Shown here piece by piece: positions 1 to 7,158 of a DNA stretch of 22,523 nucleotides. Under the pieces are notes generated by a model. It was not told the DNA's origin and searched no databases. It was given only the letters and a program-made list of their open reading frames with translations. Positions within the stretch are counted from its first letter, which is position 1. Every line of letters begins with the position of its first letter. The translations under genes and the position numbers were made by a program. The stretch spans positions 1 to 22,523 of the forward strand of contig JAEWYT010000005.1 in assembly GCA_023458595.1 (NCBI GenBank), given 5' to 3'. The stretch is from Pseudomonadota bacterium (GTDB taxonomy: Bacteria; Pseudomonadota; Alphaproteobacteria; Rhizobiales; Tepidamorphaceae).

Positions 1-127
1 CAGCGCGCCGCCGAACTGCCGGTCTGGAACCACATGTACAATTGGCATCGACCCCATGGCAGCCTAAACTCGAAGCCGCCAATCAGTCGCCTCGGCCTAA
101 AAGGCGACAACCTGTTGAGGCTCCACA
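1..127 (+). mobile_element. Right end of an IS481-family insertion sequence (truncated by window edge)
   Basis: The first 127 bases carry the 3' end of a transposase gene and a candidate right terminal inverted repeat. Read on the minus strand from 127, the end begins TGTGGAGCCTCAACAGGTTG. This closely resembles the IS481 terminal repeat as I remember it (TGTGAAGATTCAATAGGTTG). The element then ends in 5'-CA-3' on the plus strand. The left end and most of the transposase lie outside the window. The family call rests on the protein tail and the end sequence; the exact boundary at 127 is inferred. Confidence 0.75.
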
Positions 128-132
128 CCTAG
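1..132 (+). CDS. IS481-family transposase, C-terminal fragment
   Basis: Frame 1 is open from the window edge to a TAG at 130-132 and gives 43 residues. The fragment contains YNWHRPHGSLNSKPP followed by ISRLGL and DNLLRLHT, the characteristic tail of IS481-family DDE transposases (integrase-core fold). In this family the YNWHRPH block follows the catalytic glutamate, so only the end of the catalytic core is visible. The stop codon lies just beyond the inferred IS end, so it appears to be supplied by the target DNA. The gene has no start in the window, and whether the full copy is intact cannot be judged here. The hydrolase gene converging on it ends only 13 bases away. Confidence 0.85.
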   Translation, partial: QRAAELPVWNHMYNWHRPHGSLNSKPPISRLGLKGDNLLRLHT

Positions 133-133
133 A
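128..133. other. Probable IS481 target-site duplication, NCTAGN type (CCTAGA)
   Basis: CCTAGA follows the inferred right terminus of the IS. IS481 of Bordetella is known to insert at NCTAGN and duplicate six bases, and CCTAGA fits that pattern. The transposase stop TAG (130-132) lies within this CTAG. The other copy of the duplication should flank the left end, outside the window, so it cannot be confirmed here. Confidence 0.55.
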
Positions 134-145
134 GCCTTTCAGGCC

Positions 146-1030
146 CTACCAGACGAGCCGCGACATCACCGCGCGCGGCCACACGCCGGCCTGATGGAAC
201 GACGCCTCCAGTCCCGGCAGGTCCAGCTCGTCCCGGCGGACGAGCTCGCCGCCGTGAATGCCCGACGCGATGAACAGCGCATCGAGGCCGGAGCGGGCCG
301 CCCCGGCGAGATCGGTGCGCAGGCTGTCGCCGATCGCGATCACCCGCGCGCGGTCCATCGGCTTTCCCGCCGCCTCCGCCAGCAGGGCGAGCGCCTCGTC
401 GTAGATCGGCGGGTGCGGCTTGCCGGCCCACAGCACCCTGCCCCCCATCGCCTCGTAGGCGTCGGCGAGCGCTCCGGCGCAATAGAGCAGGTCGCTGCCG
501 CGCTCCACCACCACGTCGGGATTGGCGCAGACCATCTCGATGTCCCGGGCCCGGAAGGCCTCGAGCATCTCGCGATAGTCGTCGGGCGTCTCGGTGTTGT
601 CGTCGAACAGGCCGGTGTTGACCACGAGCTCCGCCGCCTCGGCGTCGACGACCGGCATGTCTAGGCCGTCGAAGACGCCGGCGTCCCGCTCGGGGCCGAG
701 ATGGAAGGCCTTCAGCCGCGCCCGCTCGGCGAGCATCCGCCGGGTCAGGTCGCCGGAGGAGACGATGGCGTCGTAGGAATGGTGCGGGACCTTCAGGCGG
801 TCCAGCAGCACGCGGATCGGGCCGGAGGGCCGCGGCGCGTTGGTGATCAGCACCACCCTGCCGCCCGTCTCGCGGAAGCGGAACAGGGCCTCGCAGGCGT
901 CCGGCCAGGCGCGCACGCCGTTGTGCACGACGCCCCAGATATCGCAGAGGACACCGTCGTAGTCGCTGGCGAGGTCCCGGAACCGCAACAGGATCTGCGG
1001 ATGCGCCGGCGCGCGTCTGTGGTCGGCCAT
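146..1030 (-). CDS. HAD-superfamily class IIA hydrolase, TIGR01459-like
   Basis: This 294-residue cytoplasmic protein has the HAD motifs in order. Motif I is CDIWGVVHNG with nucleophile Asp30, motif II is LITNAPR near 61-67, the motif III lysine is in WAGKPHP near 203, and motif IV is IGDSLRTDLAGA near 232-243. The cap inserted between motifs II and III suits class IIA (NagD-like) enzymes. The usual second Asp of DxD is Trp32, a change I associate with the TIGR01459 alphaproteobacterial subfamily. A phosphatase on a small phosphorylated metabolite is likely; the substrate is unknown. The ATG directly abuts the TGA of the upstream EAL gene (TGAATG), which suggests translational coupling. The C-terminus (PRAVMSRLVW) looks complete, so the nearby IS did not truncate it. 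Confidence 0.88.
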   Translation of the reverse strand: MADHRRAPAHPQILLRFRDLASDYDGVLCDIWGVVHNGVRAWPDACEALFRFRETGGRVVLITNAPRPSGPIRVLLDRLKVPHHSYDAIVSSGDLTRRMLAERARLKAFHLGPERDAGVFDGLDMPVVDAEAAELVVNTGLFDDNTETPDDYREMLEAFRARDIEMVCANPDVVVERGSDLLYCAGALADAYEAMGGRVLWAGKPHPPIYDEALALLAEAAGKPMDRARVIAIGDSLRTDLAGAARSGLDALFIASGIHGGELVRRDELDLPGLEASFHQAGVWPRAVMSRLVW

Positions 1031-2446
1031 TCAGTGCGCCGGGGCCCGCTGCGTCGTGTGCGCGAACTCGTTGCGGACCATCCGCGGCGGCGAGAACAGG
1101 TTTCCCTGGGCGAACTTCACGTCGTAGTCGAGAAGGTCGACGACCTGGGATTCCGCCTCCACGCGCGTGGCGATCAGCGTGATGCCGTAGCGGGCGAGCA
1201 GGGCCGAGAAATCCACCGCGTGGATGTGGGCGCTCGCCGAAAGCGGCGGGTGCATCAGCGTCTCGGCGTCGATCTTGACGTAGCGCACGCCGTGCCGGGC
1301 GAGCTTGGCGCAGTCCATGTCGAGCCGCTTGACGTTGTCGATCGAGAAGCGGAAACCGAGCTCGCCGAGGGCGTCCAGGTTCGCGAGCTCGATCGGTCCG
1401 AGCTCGTCGAAGGCCTCCTGCGTGAACTCGAAGACGATCGAGGCGGCAAGGCCGCGGTTCTCGCCCAGGAAGTCGATGAACTGCCTGAAGAACTCCCCGT
1501 CGGAGAGCGACCGGGCCGAGATGTTGCAGAAGATGCCGACCTCGTTGTTCTTGCGCATGATCTTGCGCAGGATCTGCACGGCGCGGAACAGGACGGCGTT
1601 GTCGAGTATCGGCATCAGGCCGGAGCGCCCGGCGAGATCGAGGAACTGCCTGGGGTGCAGGATGCGGCCCTCGCCGGTGCGCAGGCGGGTCAGCGCCTCG
1701 TAGAAGCGCACGCGCCGCTGCGGCAGGGTGACGATCGACTGCAGGTGGACGTCGGGGCCGTGCTCCTCGATGGCGCCGCGCACGACGGCCGCGGCCTGCG
1801 CGTCCGTCATGCCGGGGAAGGCGGGATTGTACTCGAACCTGTCCTCGGCGGCGGCGGCCTTCTCCTCGTCCCCGGCCGCGGCGACGTCCGCGATGTCGGG
1901 GGCTGCGACCTCCGGGACCGGAATGACCGGCGCGGGAGGCACGGTCGCCGGACCGGCCCGGAGCTCCGGCGCGCCGGGCGCGGCAACGCCTTCGAACGCG
2001 GAGGCCGGGTCCGAAAGGGCCTCGATCCTCTCCTCGATCGCGCGCATGTCGGCGACGATCGACTCGACGCGCTCCTCGATCATGTCGTCGATGCGCACCG
2101 TGAGGGTCGCCTCGATGTCGGCGACACGCTCGCCGAGGGCGACGATCTCGTCGCGGAAGCCCGTCGAGATGCGCACCACCTCCTGCAGCTCCATCTCGAC
2201 GGCGGAGCGCTCACGGGCGCGGGCCGAATAGAACTCGGCGAGGACCATGATCAGCAGGGCGGCGAGGCCGACCCATCCGGCTTCGGCGATGCTCAGGCCG
2301 GCGCGCAGATACAGCAGCGCAGCCAGCGAGCCCGCGATCACCACCATGCAGAAGGCGACGAACCAGGGCGACGGCGCGGGCAGGACGGAGCGCAGCTCCG
2401 TCTCCTCTTCGAAGGGTTCGAGTTCGGCCGACGAGGATAGCGACAT
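1031..2446 (-). CDS. Membrane-anchored degenerate EAL-domain protein, TipF-like
   Basis: This is a 471-residue protein. Two transmembrane helices lie near 28-48 and 54-73, followed by a coiled-coil stretch near 78-145, an Ala/Pro-rich linker near 150-200 and a C-terminal EAL fold (about 210-460). The EAL signature (250-252), the Asn of FCNIS (308), Glu340 and the KID motif (391-393) are retained. The DDFG metal loop is replaced by IDNV (369-372), and the usual AEGVE reads ATRVE. Phosphodiesterase activity is therefore doubtful; the protein could bind cyclic di-GMP or act as a scaffold. The architecture matches Caulobacter TipF, an EAL protein that binds c-di-GMP during flagellar placement. 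That equivalence is inferred, and no flagellar genes adjoin it. No strong ribosome-binding site precedes the ATG. Confidence 0.85.
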   Translation of the reverse strand: MSLSSSAELEPFEEETELRSVLPAPSPWFVAFCMVVIAGSLAALLYLRAGLSIAEAGWVGLAALLIMVLAEFYSARARERSAVEMELQEVVRISTGFRDEIVALGERVADIEATLTVRIDDMIEERVESIVADMRAIEERIEALSDPASAFEGVAAPGAPELRAGPATVPPAPVIPVPEVAAPDIADVAAAGDEEKAAAAEDRFEYNPAFPGMTDAQAAAVVRGAIEEHGPDVHLQSIVTLPQRRVRFYEALTRLRTGEGRILHPRQFLDLAGRSGLMPILDNAVLFRAVQILRKIMRKNNEVGIFCNISARSLSDGEFFRQFIDFLGENRGLAASIVFEFTQEAFDELGPIELANLDALGELGFRFSIDNVKRLDMDCAKLARHGVRYVKIDAETLMHPPLSASAHIHAVDFSALLARYGITLIATRVEAESQVVDLLDYDVKFAQGNLFSPPRMVRNEFAHTTQRAPAH

Positions 2447-2524
2447 GCGGCGGATACTAGTTGATTCTCGCCGATTCGTAGCGCTTCCCGGCAGATATCG
2501 CCGCAGGGACCCGCAACGCGCCGG

Positions 2525-3118
2525 TCAGCAGCCCGCGCCGCCGGCGACGGCGAACTTGAGCGTCGGCCGCCCGGCCTTCATCACCGTCAGCTCGCCGGCG
2601 GAGACCGGGGCGCCCTTCGAATCGGCCTCGTCGCCGAAATCGACCTCGACGACGACCCGGACCTTGTTGTCGGAGCTGTCGAAGACCTGGCGGGGATACT
2701 GGCCGAAGCCGATCGTCTCGCCGTCGGCGGTCGTGCGCGACAGGGCGAGGAGCGCCCCGTCGATGATCATGGCGGCGGGCATGGCGCCGTTCGCCTCGCC
2801 GTTCGCCTCGGCCGGCGCGTTGTTGACGAAGACGATGCCCTCCTCGCCCTCGCGGGTCAGATGCAGGCCGCAGGCGGTCTCGAACGGCAGCGCCGTCAGG
2901 TCGAGGACGCCGACGTTAGGCGTGTCGCCCGAATCGGCGGGAGCCGAGGGCTCGCCGCCGGTCGTGCTGATGCGCGAATCGTCCTTCGCCGGCTGGGCCG
3001 GGGCCGGCGCTTCGGTGACCTCGACGCCGATCTGGTCGAGCGCCCCCGGCACGACCCAGACATAGGCGACGCCGGCCGCGATCAGGATGGCGACGCCGAA
3101 TATCAGCAGGCTCTTCAT
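2525..3118 (-). CDS. Conserved-looking periplasmic protein with N-terminal membrane anchor, function unknown
   Basis: This is a 197-residue protein. Residues 4-26 form one hydrophobic helix, either an uncleaved anchor or a signal peptide. A Pro/Ala-rich low-complexity linker (about 33-68) and a compact domain follow. The domain begins near LDLTALPFETACGLHLTREG and ends in GGAGC at the extreme C-terminus, so it has two cysteines that could pair across the domain. I do not recognise the family. There is no lipobox, so it is not a lipoprotein. It lies 34 bases downstream of the aminotransferase and 78 bases upstream of the EAL gene on the same strand, probably within one transcription unit. Confidence 0.75.
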   Translation of the reverse strand: MKSLLIFGVAILIAAGVAYVWVVPGALDQIGVEVTEAPAPAQPAKDDSRISTTGGEPSAPADSGDTPNVGVLDLTALPFETACGLHLTREGEEGIVFVNNAPAEANGEANGAMPAAMIIDGALLALSRTTADGETIGFGQYPRQVFDSSDNKVRVVVEVDFGDEADSKGAPVSAGELTVMKAGRPTLKFAVAGGAGC

Positions 3119-3152
3119 CGCGAGCGGTCCCGATCCTGCAGCGGTTCAGGGG

Positions 3153-4502
3153 CTACTTCAGCTCGCCGAGCAGCCTGCCGAGCCCGTCGAACAGCCCGGC
3201 GATCTGCTCGCGGGTGATCATCAGGGGCGGCGACAGGGCGATGGTGTCGCCGGTAACGCGGATCATCATGTCGTAGTCGTGATAGCCCTTGTCCATCGCC
3301 TCGTCGGCGCGGGCGCCGACGGCGCCCGGGCGCGACTCGAGGTCGATCGCGGCGACGAGGCCGATGGTGCGGATGTCGGCGACGTGCGGCTTGCCCTTCA
3401 GGCTCATCGCGGCGTCGGCCCACTCGTCCTCGAGCTCGCGGGCGCGCTCGAACAGGCCATCCTCCTTGTAGACGTCGAGGGTGGCGAGGCCGGCGGCGAC
3501 CGCGATCGGGTGGGCGGAGTAGGTGTAGCCGTGGAACAGCTCGATCATGTGCTCGGGGCCGTTCATGAAGGCGTCGTAGACGTGCTTGCGCACGATCACG
3601 CCGCCCATCGGCACGGTGCCCGAGGTGACGCCCTTGGCGAAGGTGATCATGTCGGGGATGACGCCGTAGCGCTCGGCGGCGGTGGCGAAGCCGAGGCGGC
3701 CGAAGGCGGTGATGACCTCGTCGAAGACGAGCAGGATGCCGTGCTTGTCGCAGATCTCGCGCAGCTTCTTCAGGTAGCCCTTCGGCGGCGGCAGCACGCC
3801 GGTCGAGCCGGCCATCGGCTCGACGATGACGGCGGCGATGGTGGAGGCGTCGTGCAGCGCGACGATCGCCTCGAGACTGTCGGCGAGGTGTCCGCCCCAC
3901 TCCGGCTCGCCGCGGGTGAAGGCCTGCTCGGCGCGGTTATAGGTGTGCGGCAGGTGGTCGACGCCGGTCAGGAGGCCGCCGAAGAACTTGCGGTTGTTGA
4001 CGATGCCGCCGACCGAGATGCCGCCGAAGCCGACGCCGTGATAGCCGCGCTCGCGGCCGATCAGGCGGGTCTTGGAGCCCTTGCCCTGCACGTTCCAGTA
4101 GGCGAGCGCGATCTTCAGCGCCGAATCGACGGCTTCGGAGCCGGAATTGGCGAAGAAGACGTGGTCGAGGTCGGCCGGCGCCAGCATGCCGAGCCGGTTC
4201 GCCAGCGCGAAGGCCTTGGGATGGGAGAACTGGAAGGCCGGGGCGTAGTCGAGCTCGGCGGCCTGCTTCTGGATCGCCTCGACGATCGGCTGGCGGGCGT
4301 GGCCGGCGTTGCAGCACCACAGGCCGGCGGTGGCGTCGAGGACCGGCCGGCCGTCCGGGGTGTAGTAATGAACGTCCTTGGCGCGCGAGATCAGTCTCGG
4401 GTTCTTCTTGAACGCCCGGTTCGGCGTGAACGGCATCCAGAAGGCTTCGAGATCGTTGGGCGACAGCTCCGCCGAGGTGTCGAAATCATGCGCGACGGAC
4501 AT
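3153..4502 (-). CDS. Omega-amino acid:pyruvate aminotransferase (class III, PLP-dependent)
   Basis: This 449-residue enzyme should transfer an amino group from an omega-amino acid such as beta-alanine to pyruvate, using pyridoxal phosphate in the cytoplasm. Visible landmarks are SGSEAVDSALK near 120-130 (cofactor phosphate), the Asp of FDEVITAFGR at 261 (pyridine nitrogen), the Schiff-base lysine in FAKGVTSG at 290, and HGYTYSAHP near 324-332. MIRVTGDT near 413-420 carries an Arg at the position that binds substrate carboxylate in the Pseudomonas enzyme. Length and sequence closely match that enzyme, including HWMPYT-like and GYHGV blocks. The start is the ATG at 4502 because AAGGAG lies seven bases upstream; the reading frame stays open further but lacks such a site. 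It heads the minus-strand group. Confidence 0.93.
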   Translation of the reverse strand: MSVAHDFDTSAELSPNDLEAFWMPFTPNRAFKKNPRLISRAKDVHYYTPDGRPVLDATAGLWCCNAGHARQPIVEAIQKQAAELDYAPAFQFSHPKAFALANRLGMLAPADLDHVFFANSGSEAVDSALKIALAYWNVQGKGSKTRLIGRERGYHGVGFGGISVGGIVNNRKFFGGLLTGVDHLPHTYNRAEQAFTRGEPEWGGHLADSLEAIVALHDASTIAAVIVEPMAGSTGVLPPPKGYLKKLREICDKHGILLVFDEVITAFGRLGFATAAERYGVIPDMITFAKGVTSGTVPMGGVIVRKHVYDAFMNGPEHMIELFHGYTYSAHPIAVAAGLATLDVYKEDGLFERARELEDEWADAAMSLKGKPHVADIRTIGLVAAIDLESRPGAVGARADEAMDKGYHDYDMMIRVTGDTIALSPPLMITREQIAGLFDGLGRLLGELK

Positions 4503-4509
4503 CGGATTG

Positions 4510-4515
4510 CTCCTT
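4510..4515 (-). promoter_or_regulatory. Shine-Dalgarno sequence of the aminotransferase
   Basis: AAGGAG on the minus strand, seven bases before the ATG at 4502, fixes this start over longer in-frame alternatives. Confidence 0.8.
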
Positions 4516-4584
4516 GAACGGGTCTGGTTCTCGTTGGTGCGGTGGGCGCGGACGATAGCAGACCGCCGCAGCCCGCGAAACCAC

Positions 4585-4604
4585 CCCCCGGCCACCGCCG
4601 GGGG
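4585..4604. repeat. GC-rich inverted repeat in a divergent intergenic region
   Basis: CCCCCGGC, a CACC loop and GCCGGGGG form a perfect 8-bp stem between the divergent aminotransferase and sigma-54 activator genes. No T-run follows on either strand, so it is not a normal intrinsic terminator. It could be a leader hairpin of the aminotransferase transcript or a protein-binding site; the sequence does not decide. Confidence 0.5.
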
Positions 4605-4697
4605 CGGCGCAGGCAACCGTTTCTTTACCCTAATGGCGGATTAATCAAGACGTTCGCGATCATCGGGCTTGCGTGGAAAGCGAGGGTTCGTCCGGTC

Positions 4698-6098
4698 ATG
4701 GCATCGGCCGAAACAGGTTTGTCAGTCTGCCGTGTTCTCGTCGTCGACCGCGACCCGGTGTTCCGGCGTTTCGTGCGCGAGCAGGTGGGGCCCCGCGCGG
4801 CCTTCCCCGTCGAGATCTCCGAGGCCGAGAGCTGGGCGCTGGCGGAGGCCGGCGCGGCCGTCGAGGCCGATGCGATCCTGCTCGGCGTCGACGGGCCGAA
4901 CGGCGACATCTCCGGGGCGCTCGGCGCCGCGGCGGCGCAGGCGCCGGTGATCGCGGTGAGCGGCACCGGATCGCTCGGCCTGGCGGTCGCCGCGATGCGC
5001 GCCGGCGCCGGCGACTTCCTGGTCAGGCCTATCCGGCCCGAAGCCCTGTGCGAGGCGATCGAGCGGACCGTCGGCAGGAGCCGGCGGAGCGGGACGCCGG
5101 ACCCGACCCCGGGCCGGGATTTCGAGCGGTTCATCGGCCGTTCGGAATCCATGCGCGGCGTCTTCGAGCTGATCTCCCGCATGGCGCGCTCGAAGGCCCC
5201 GGTCTTCGTGACCGGCGAGAGCGGCACCGGCAAGGAGCTGACCGCCGAGGCGATCCATTCGCGTTCCGGCCGGTCCGGCGCCTTCGTCGCGCTCAATTGC
5301 GGCGCGATCCCGCGCGACCTCATGGAAAGCGAGATCTTCGGCCACGTGCGCGGCGCCTTCACGAGCGCCCACGACGACCGGGCGGGCGCCGCCGAACTCG
5401 CCGACGGGGGCACGCTGTTCCTCGACGAGATCTGCGAGATGGCGCCCGACCTGCAGACGAAGCTCCTGCGCTTCATCCAGACGGGGACCCTGCGCCGCGT
5501 CGGCGACACGCGGCTGAGGCCCGTGGACGCGCGCTTCGTCTGCGCCACGAACCGCAATCCGGAAGCCGAGGTGGCGGCCGGACGGTTCCGCGCGGACCTC
5601 TACTATCGCCTGCACGTGCTGCCGATCCACCTGCCGCCGCTGCGCGAGCGGGGCGAGGACATCCTGCCGATCGCCGAGGCCTCTCTCGCCGCCTTCGCCG
5701 AGGAGGAGGGGCGGGCCTTCACGGGTTTCGACGGGGCGGCGCGCGGGCTGCTGATGGGCTACGAATGGCCGGGCAATGTGCGGCAGCTGCAGAACGTCAT
5801 TCGCCGCGTCGTCGTCATGAACGACGGACGCGAGGTCGCCGCCCCGATGCTGGCCATGGCGCTCGCGCAGGCCGGCCAGACATGCGGCGAATCCGCGCTT
5901 TCCGGGCGCGGCCCCGACGGTTCCGGTCGGAAATCGTCGAAAATCGAGCCGTTCTGGCAGCAGGAGCGCCGCATCATCGAGGACGCGCTCGCCGCCTTCG
6001 ACGGCAACGTCGTGCAGGCGGCGGCGGCCCTGCAGATCAGCGCCTCGACCATATACCGCAAGAAACAGGGCTGGACCGGCGCACGCTCGGCGGCCTGA
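4698..6098 (+). CDS. Sigma-54-dependent response regulator (NtrC family) with degenerate receiver domain
   Basis: This 466-residue protein has a receiver-like domain (about 10-125), an AAA+ sigma-54 interaction domain (about 143-370) and a FIS-type helix-turn-helix (about 422-460, ending near STIYRKKQGW). The AAA+ part looks active: Walker A GESGTGKE (173-180), Walker B GTLFLDEI (238-245), and the arginine-finger region around RADLYYRLHVLPI. The sigma-54 contact loop reads GAFTSA (219-224) instead of GAFTGA. In the receiver the acidic pair D17/D19 remains. The phospho-acceptor position in ILLGVDGP is Gly63, and the conserved lysine before Pro111 is Arg110, so control by phosphorylation is doubtful. 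The ATG at 4698 is chosen because the receiver begins shortly after it. No histidine kinase is adjacent, and targets are unknown. Confidence 0.9.
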   Translation: MASAETGLSVCRVLVVDRDPVFRRFVREQVGPRAAFPVEISEAESWALAEAGAAVEADAILLGVDGPNGDISGALGAAAAQAPVIAVSGTGSLGLAVAAMRAGAGDFLVRPIRPEALCEAIERTVGRSRRSGTPDPTPGRDFERFIGRSESMRGVFELISRMARSKAPVFVTGESGTGKELTAEAIHSRSGRSGAFVALNCGAIPRDLMESEIFGHVRGAFTSAHDDRAGAAELADGGTLFLDEICEMAPDLQTKLLRFIQTGTLRRVGDTRLRPVDARFVCATNRNPEAEVAAGRFRADLYYRLHVLPIHLPPLRERGEDILPIAEASLAAFAEEEGRAFTGFDGAARGLLMGYEWPGNVRQLQNVIRRVVVMNDGREVAAPMLAMALAQAGQTCGESALSGRGPDGSGRKSSKIEPFWQQERRIIEDALAAFDGNVVQAAAALQISASTIYRKKQGWTGARSAA

Positions 6099-6200
6099 AT
6101 CCCCCGAATCCCCGAGAAATCTTGCCGTGGCGGTCCGGCTTGCGCCAATATGCTCCAGGATGCGGCGGCTTGGAGCCGAATGCCGCTACTGGGGGGTGAA

Positions 6201-6779
6201 ATGATCCGCTTGTTCCGCAACGCCGCTTTCGGCGCCGCCATCGTGTGCCTGGCCGCGATGCCGGCCTTGGCCGACGACAGCCCCGGCGCGCTGGCGCGCA
6301 AGGCCGAGGAGGCCGCCGCGGCCGGCAGGACGGTCGAGGCGCTCGATCTCGCAGAACTGTTCAACGACGCCGTCTGGGACGCCGCCCCCCTCGCCTTCCG
6401 CAGGGCCGAACTCGTCGACAACGCGCCCGCCGCGTTCGGCGAGGCAAGCCCGCGGGCGAGCAACGTCTACGGCGCCGACGAGGAGATCCGCATCTACGCC
6501 GAGCCGGTCGCCTTCGGCTGGCGGCGGACCGGCGGGGGCTTCGAAACCGACATGGTCGCCGACGTCCGGGTGTCCACGGACGAGGGCCGGATCGTCGTCG
6601 GCCAGAAGGCGATCTCGACGCTCAGGATCGCCGCCGAGAGCCGGAACACGGGCGTTTTCGCCACATTCGCCTACACGTTCCGCGGGCTGAAACCCGGCGA
6701 CTACGTCGTCACCACGACGCTCAACGACCAGGTTTCCGGCAAGAGCGCCGCCTTCGCGCTGCCGATCAGGATCGAGTAG
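6201..6779 (+). CDS. Secreted periplasmic protein of unknown function
   Basis: This 192-residue protein has a signal peptide: basic MIRLFRN, a hydrophobic core and a probable cleavage after PALA near residue 24. A helical Ala/Glu-rich stretch follows (about 28-60). The C-terminal half is rich in beta strands with alternating hydrophobic residues, ending in an Ig-like pattern (FATFAYTFRGLKPGDYVVTTTLNDQVSGKSAAFALPIRIE, positions about 153-192). I do not recognise the family. The ATG at 6201 was chosen because it places the signal peptide at the N-terminus. It lies 102 bases after the sigma-54 activator on the same strand and converges on the DUF427 gene with three bases between stop codons. Confidence 0.75.
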   Translation: MIRLFRNAAFGAAIVCLAAMPALADDSPGALARKAEEAAAAGRTVEALDLAELFNDAVWDAAPLAFRRAELVDNAPAAFGEASPRASNVYGADEEIRIYAEPVAFGWRRTGGGFETDMVADVRVSTDEGRIVVGQKAISTLRIAAESRNTGVFATFAYTFRGLKPGDYVVTTTLNDQVSGKSAAFALPIRIE

Positions 6780-6782
6780 CGG

Positions 6783-7139
6783 TCATTCCACCTCGATCGT
6801 CACGCGATCGGGATAGAAGGCGAGGCAGCCGACGATCTCCTCGACCGCCGAATAGGGCGTCTCGTAGGACCACACGGCGTCGCGGCCCGCTTCCCCGAGC
6901 GCGGGAATCGAGAAGTAGCCGGCATCGCCCTTGTAGGGGCAATAGGTCGTATGGGCGGAGGCCTCGAGCCGCTCCATCGCCGCATCCTCGCGCGGCAGGT
7001 AGTAGACCGGCGGATAGGCGGCCTCCCGCAGGACGAGGGCGTGGTCGCTTTCGACGATCACCTCGCCGCCGGCCCTGACCGTGACGCGGCCGGGCGCGGG
7101 GGCGATGGTGATCGGGTGGTCGGGTCCTGGCAGCTTCAT
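6783..7139 (-). CDS. DUF427 domain protein
   Basis: This 118-residue single-domain protein matches the DUF427 (NTP_transf_9) pattern. Landmarks are GRVTVRAGGEVIVESDHALVLRE, the PPVYYLPREDA block, THTTYCPYKG-like HTTYCPYKGDAGYFS, and WSYETPYSAVEEIVGCLAFYPDRV. The family is widespread and small; its biochemical role is not established. The ATG at 7139 is preferred because GAAGGGAG lies seven bases upstream; the frame extends to 7187 without comparable support. It begins 19 bases after the stop of the MFS transporter gene and is probably cotranscribed with it. Confidence 0.88.
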   Translation of the reverse strand: MKLPGPDHPITIAPAPGRVTVRAGGEVIVESDHALVLREAAYPPVYYLPREDAAMERLEASAHTTYCPYKGDAGYFSIPALGEAGRDAVWSYETPYSAVEEIVGCLAFYPDRVTIEVE

Positions 7140-7146
7140 CCGGACG

Positions 7147-7154
7147 CTCCCTTC
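7147..7154 (-). promoter_or_regulatory. Shine-Dalgarno sequence of the DUF427 gene
   Basis: GAAGGGAG on the minus strand, seven bases before the ATG at 7139, decides this start over the upstream in-frame codon. Confidence 0.65.
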
Positions 7155-7158
7155 GGTT

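Noticed and set aside
701..2440. Long plus-strand open frame opposite the HAD and EAL genes
   Set aside because: It spans two real minus-strand genes and has no domain; the composition is that of a GC-rich antisense shadow.
3087..4517. Long plus-strand open frame opposite the aminotransferase
   Set aside because: Antisense shadow with biased composition; the aminotransferase shows full family conservation on the minus strand.
6128..6143. Possible sigma-54 promoter TGGCGGTCCGGCTTGC before the secreted protein gene
   Set aside because: The spacing between the GG and GC elements is one base too long for a -24/-12 promoter, and the -24 box is imperfect. Tempting because a sigma-54 activator is upstream, but not supportable.
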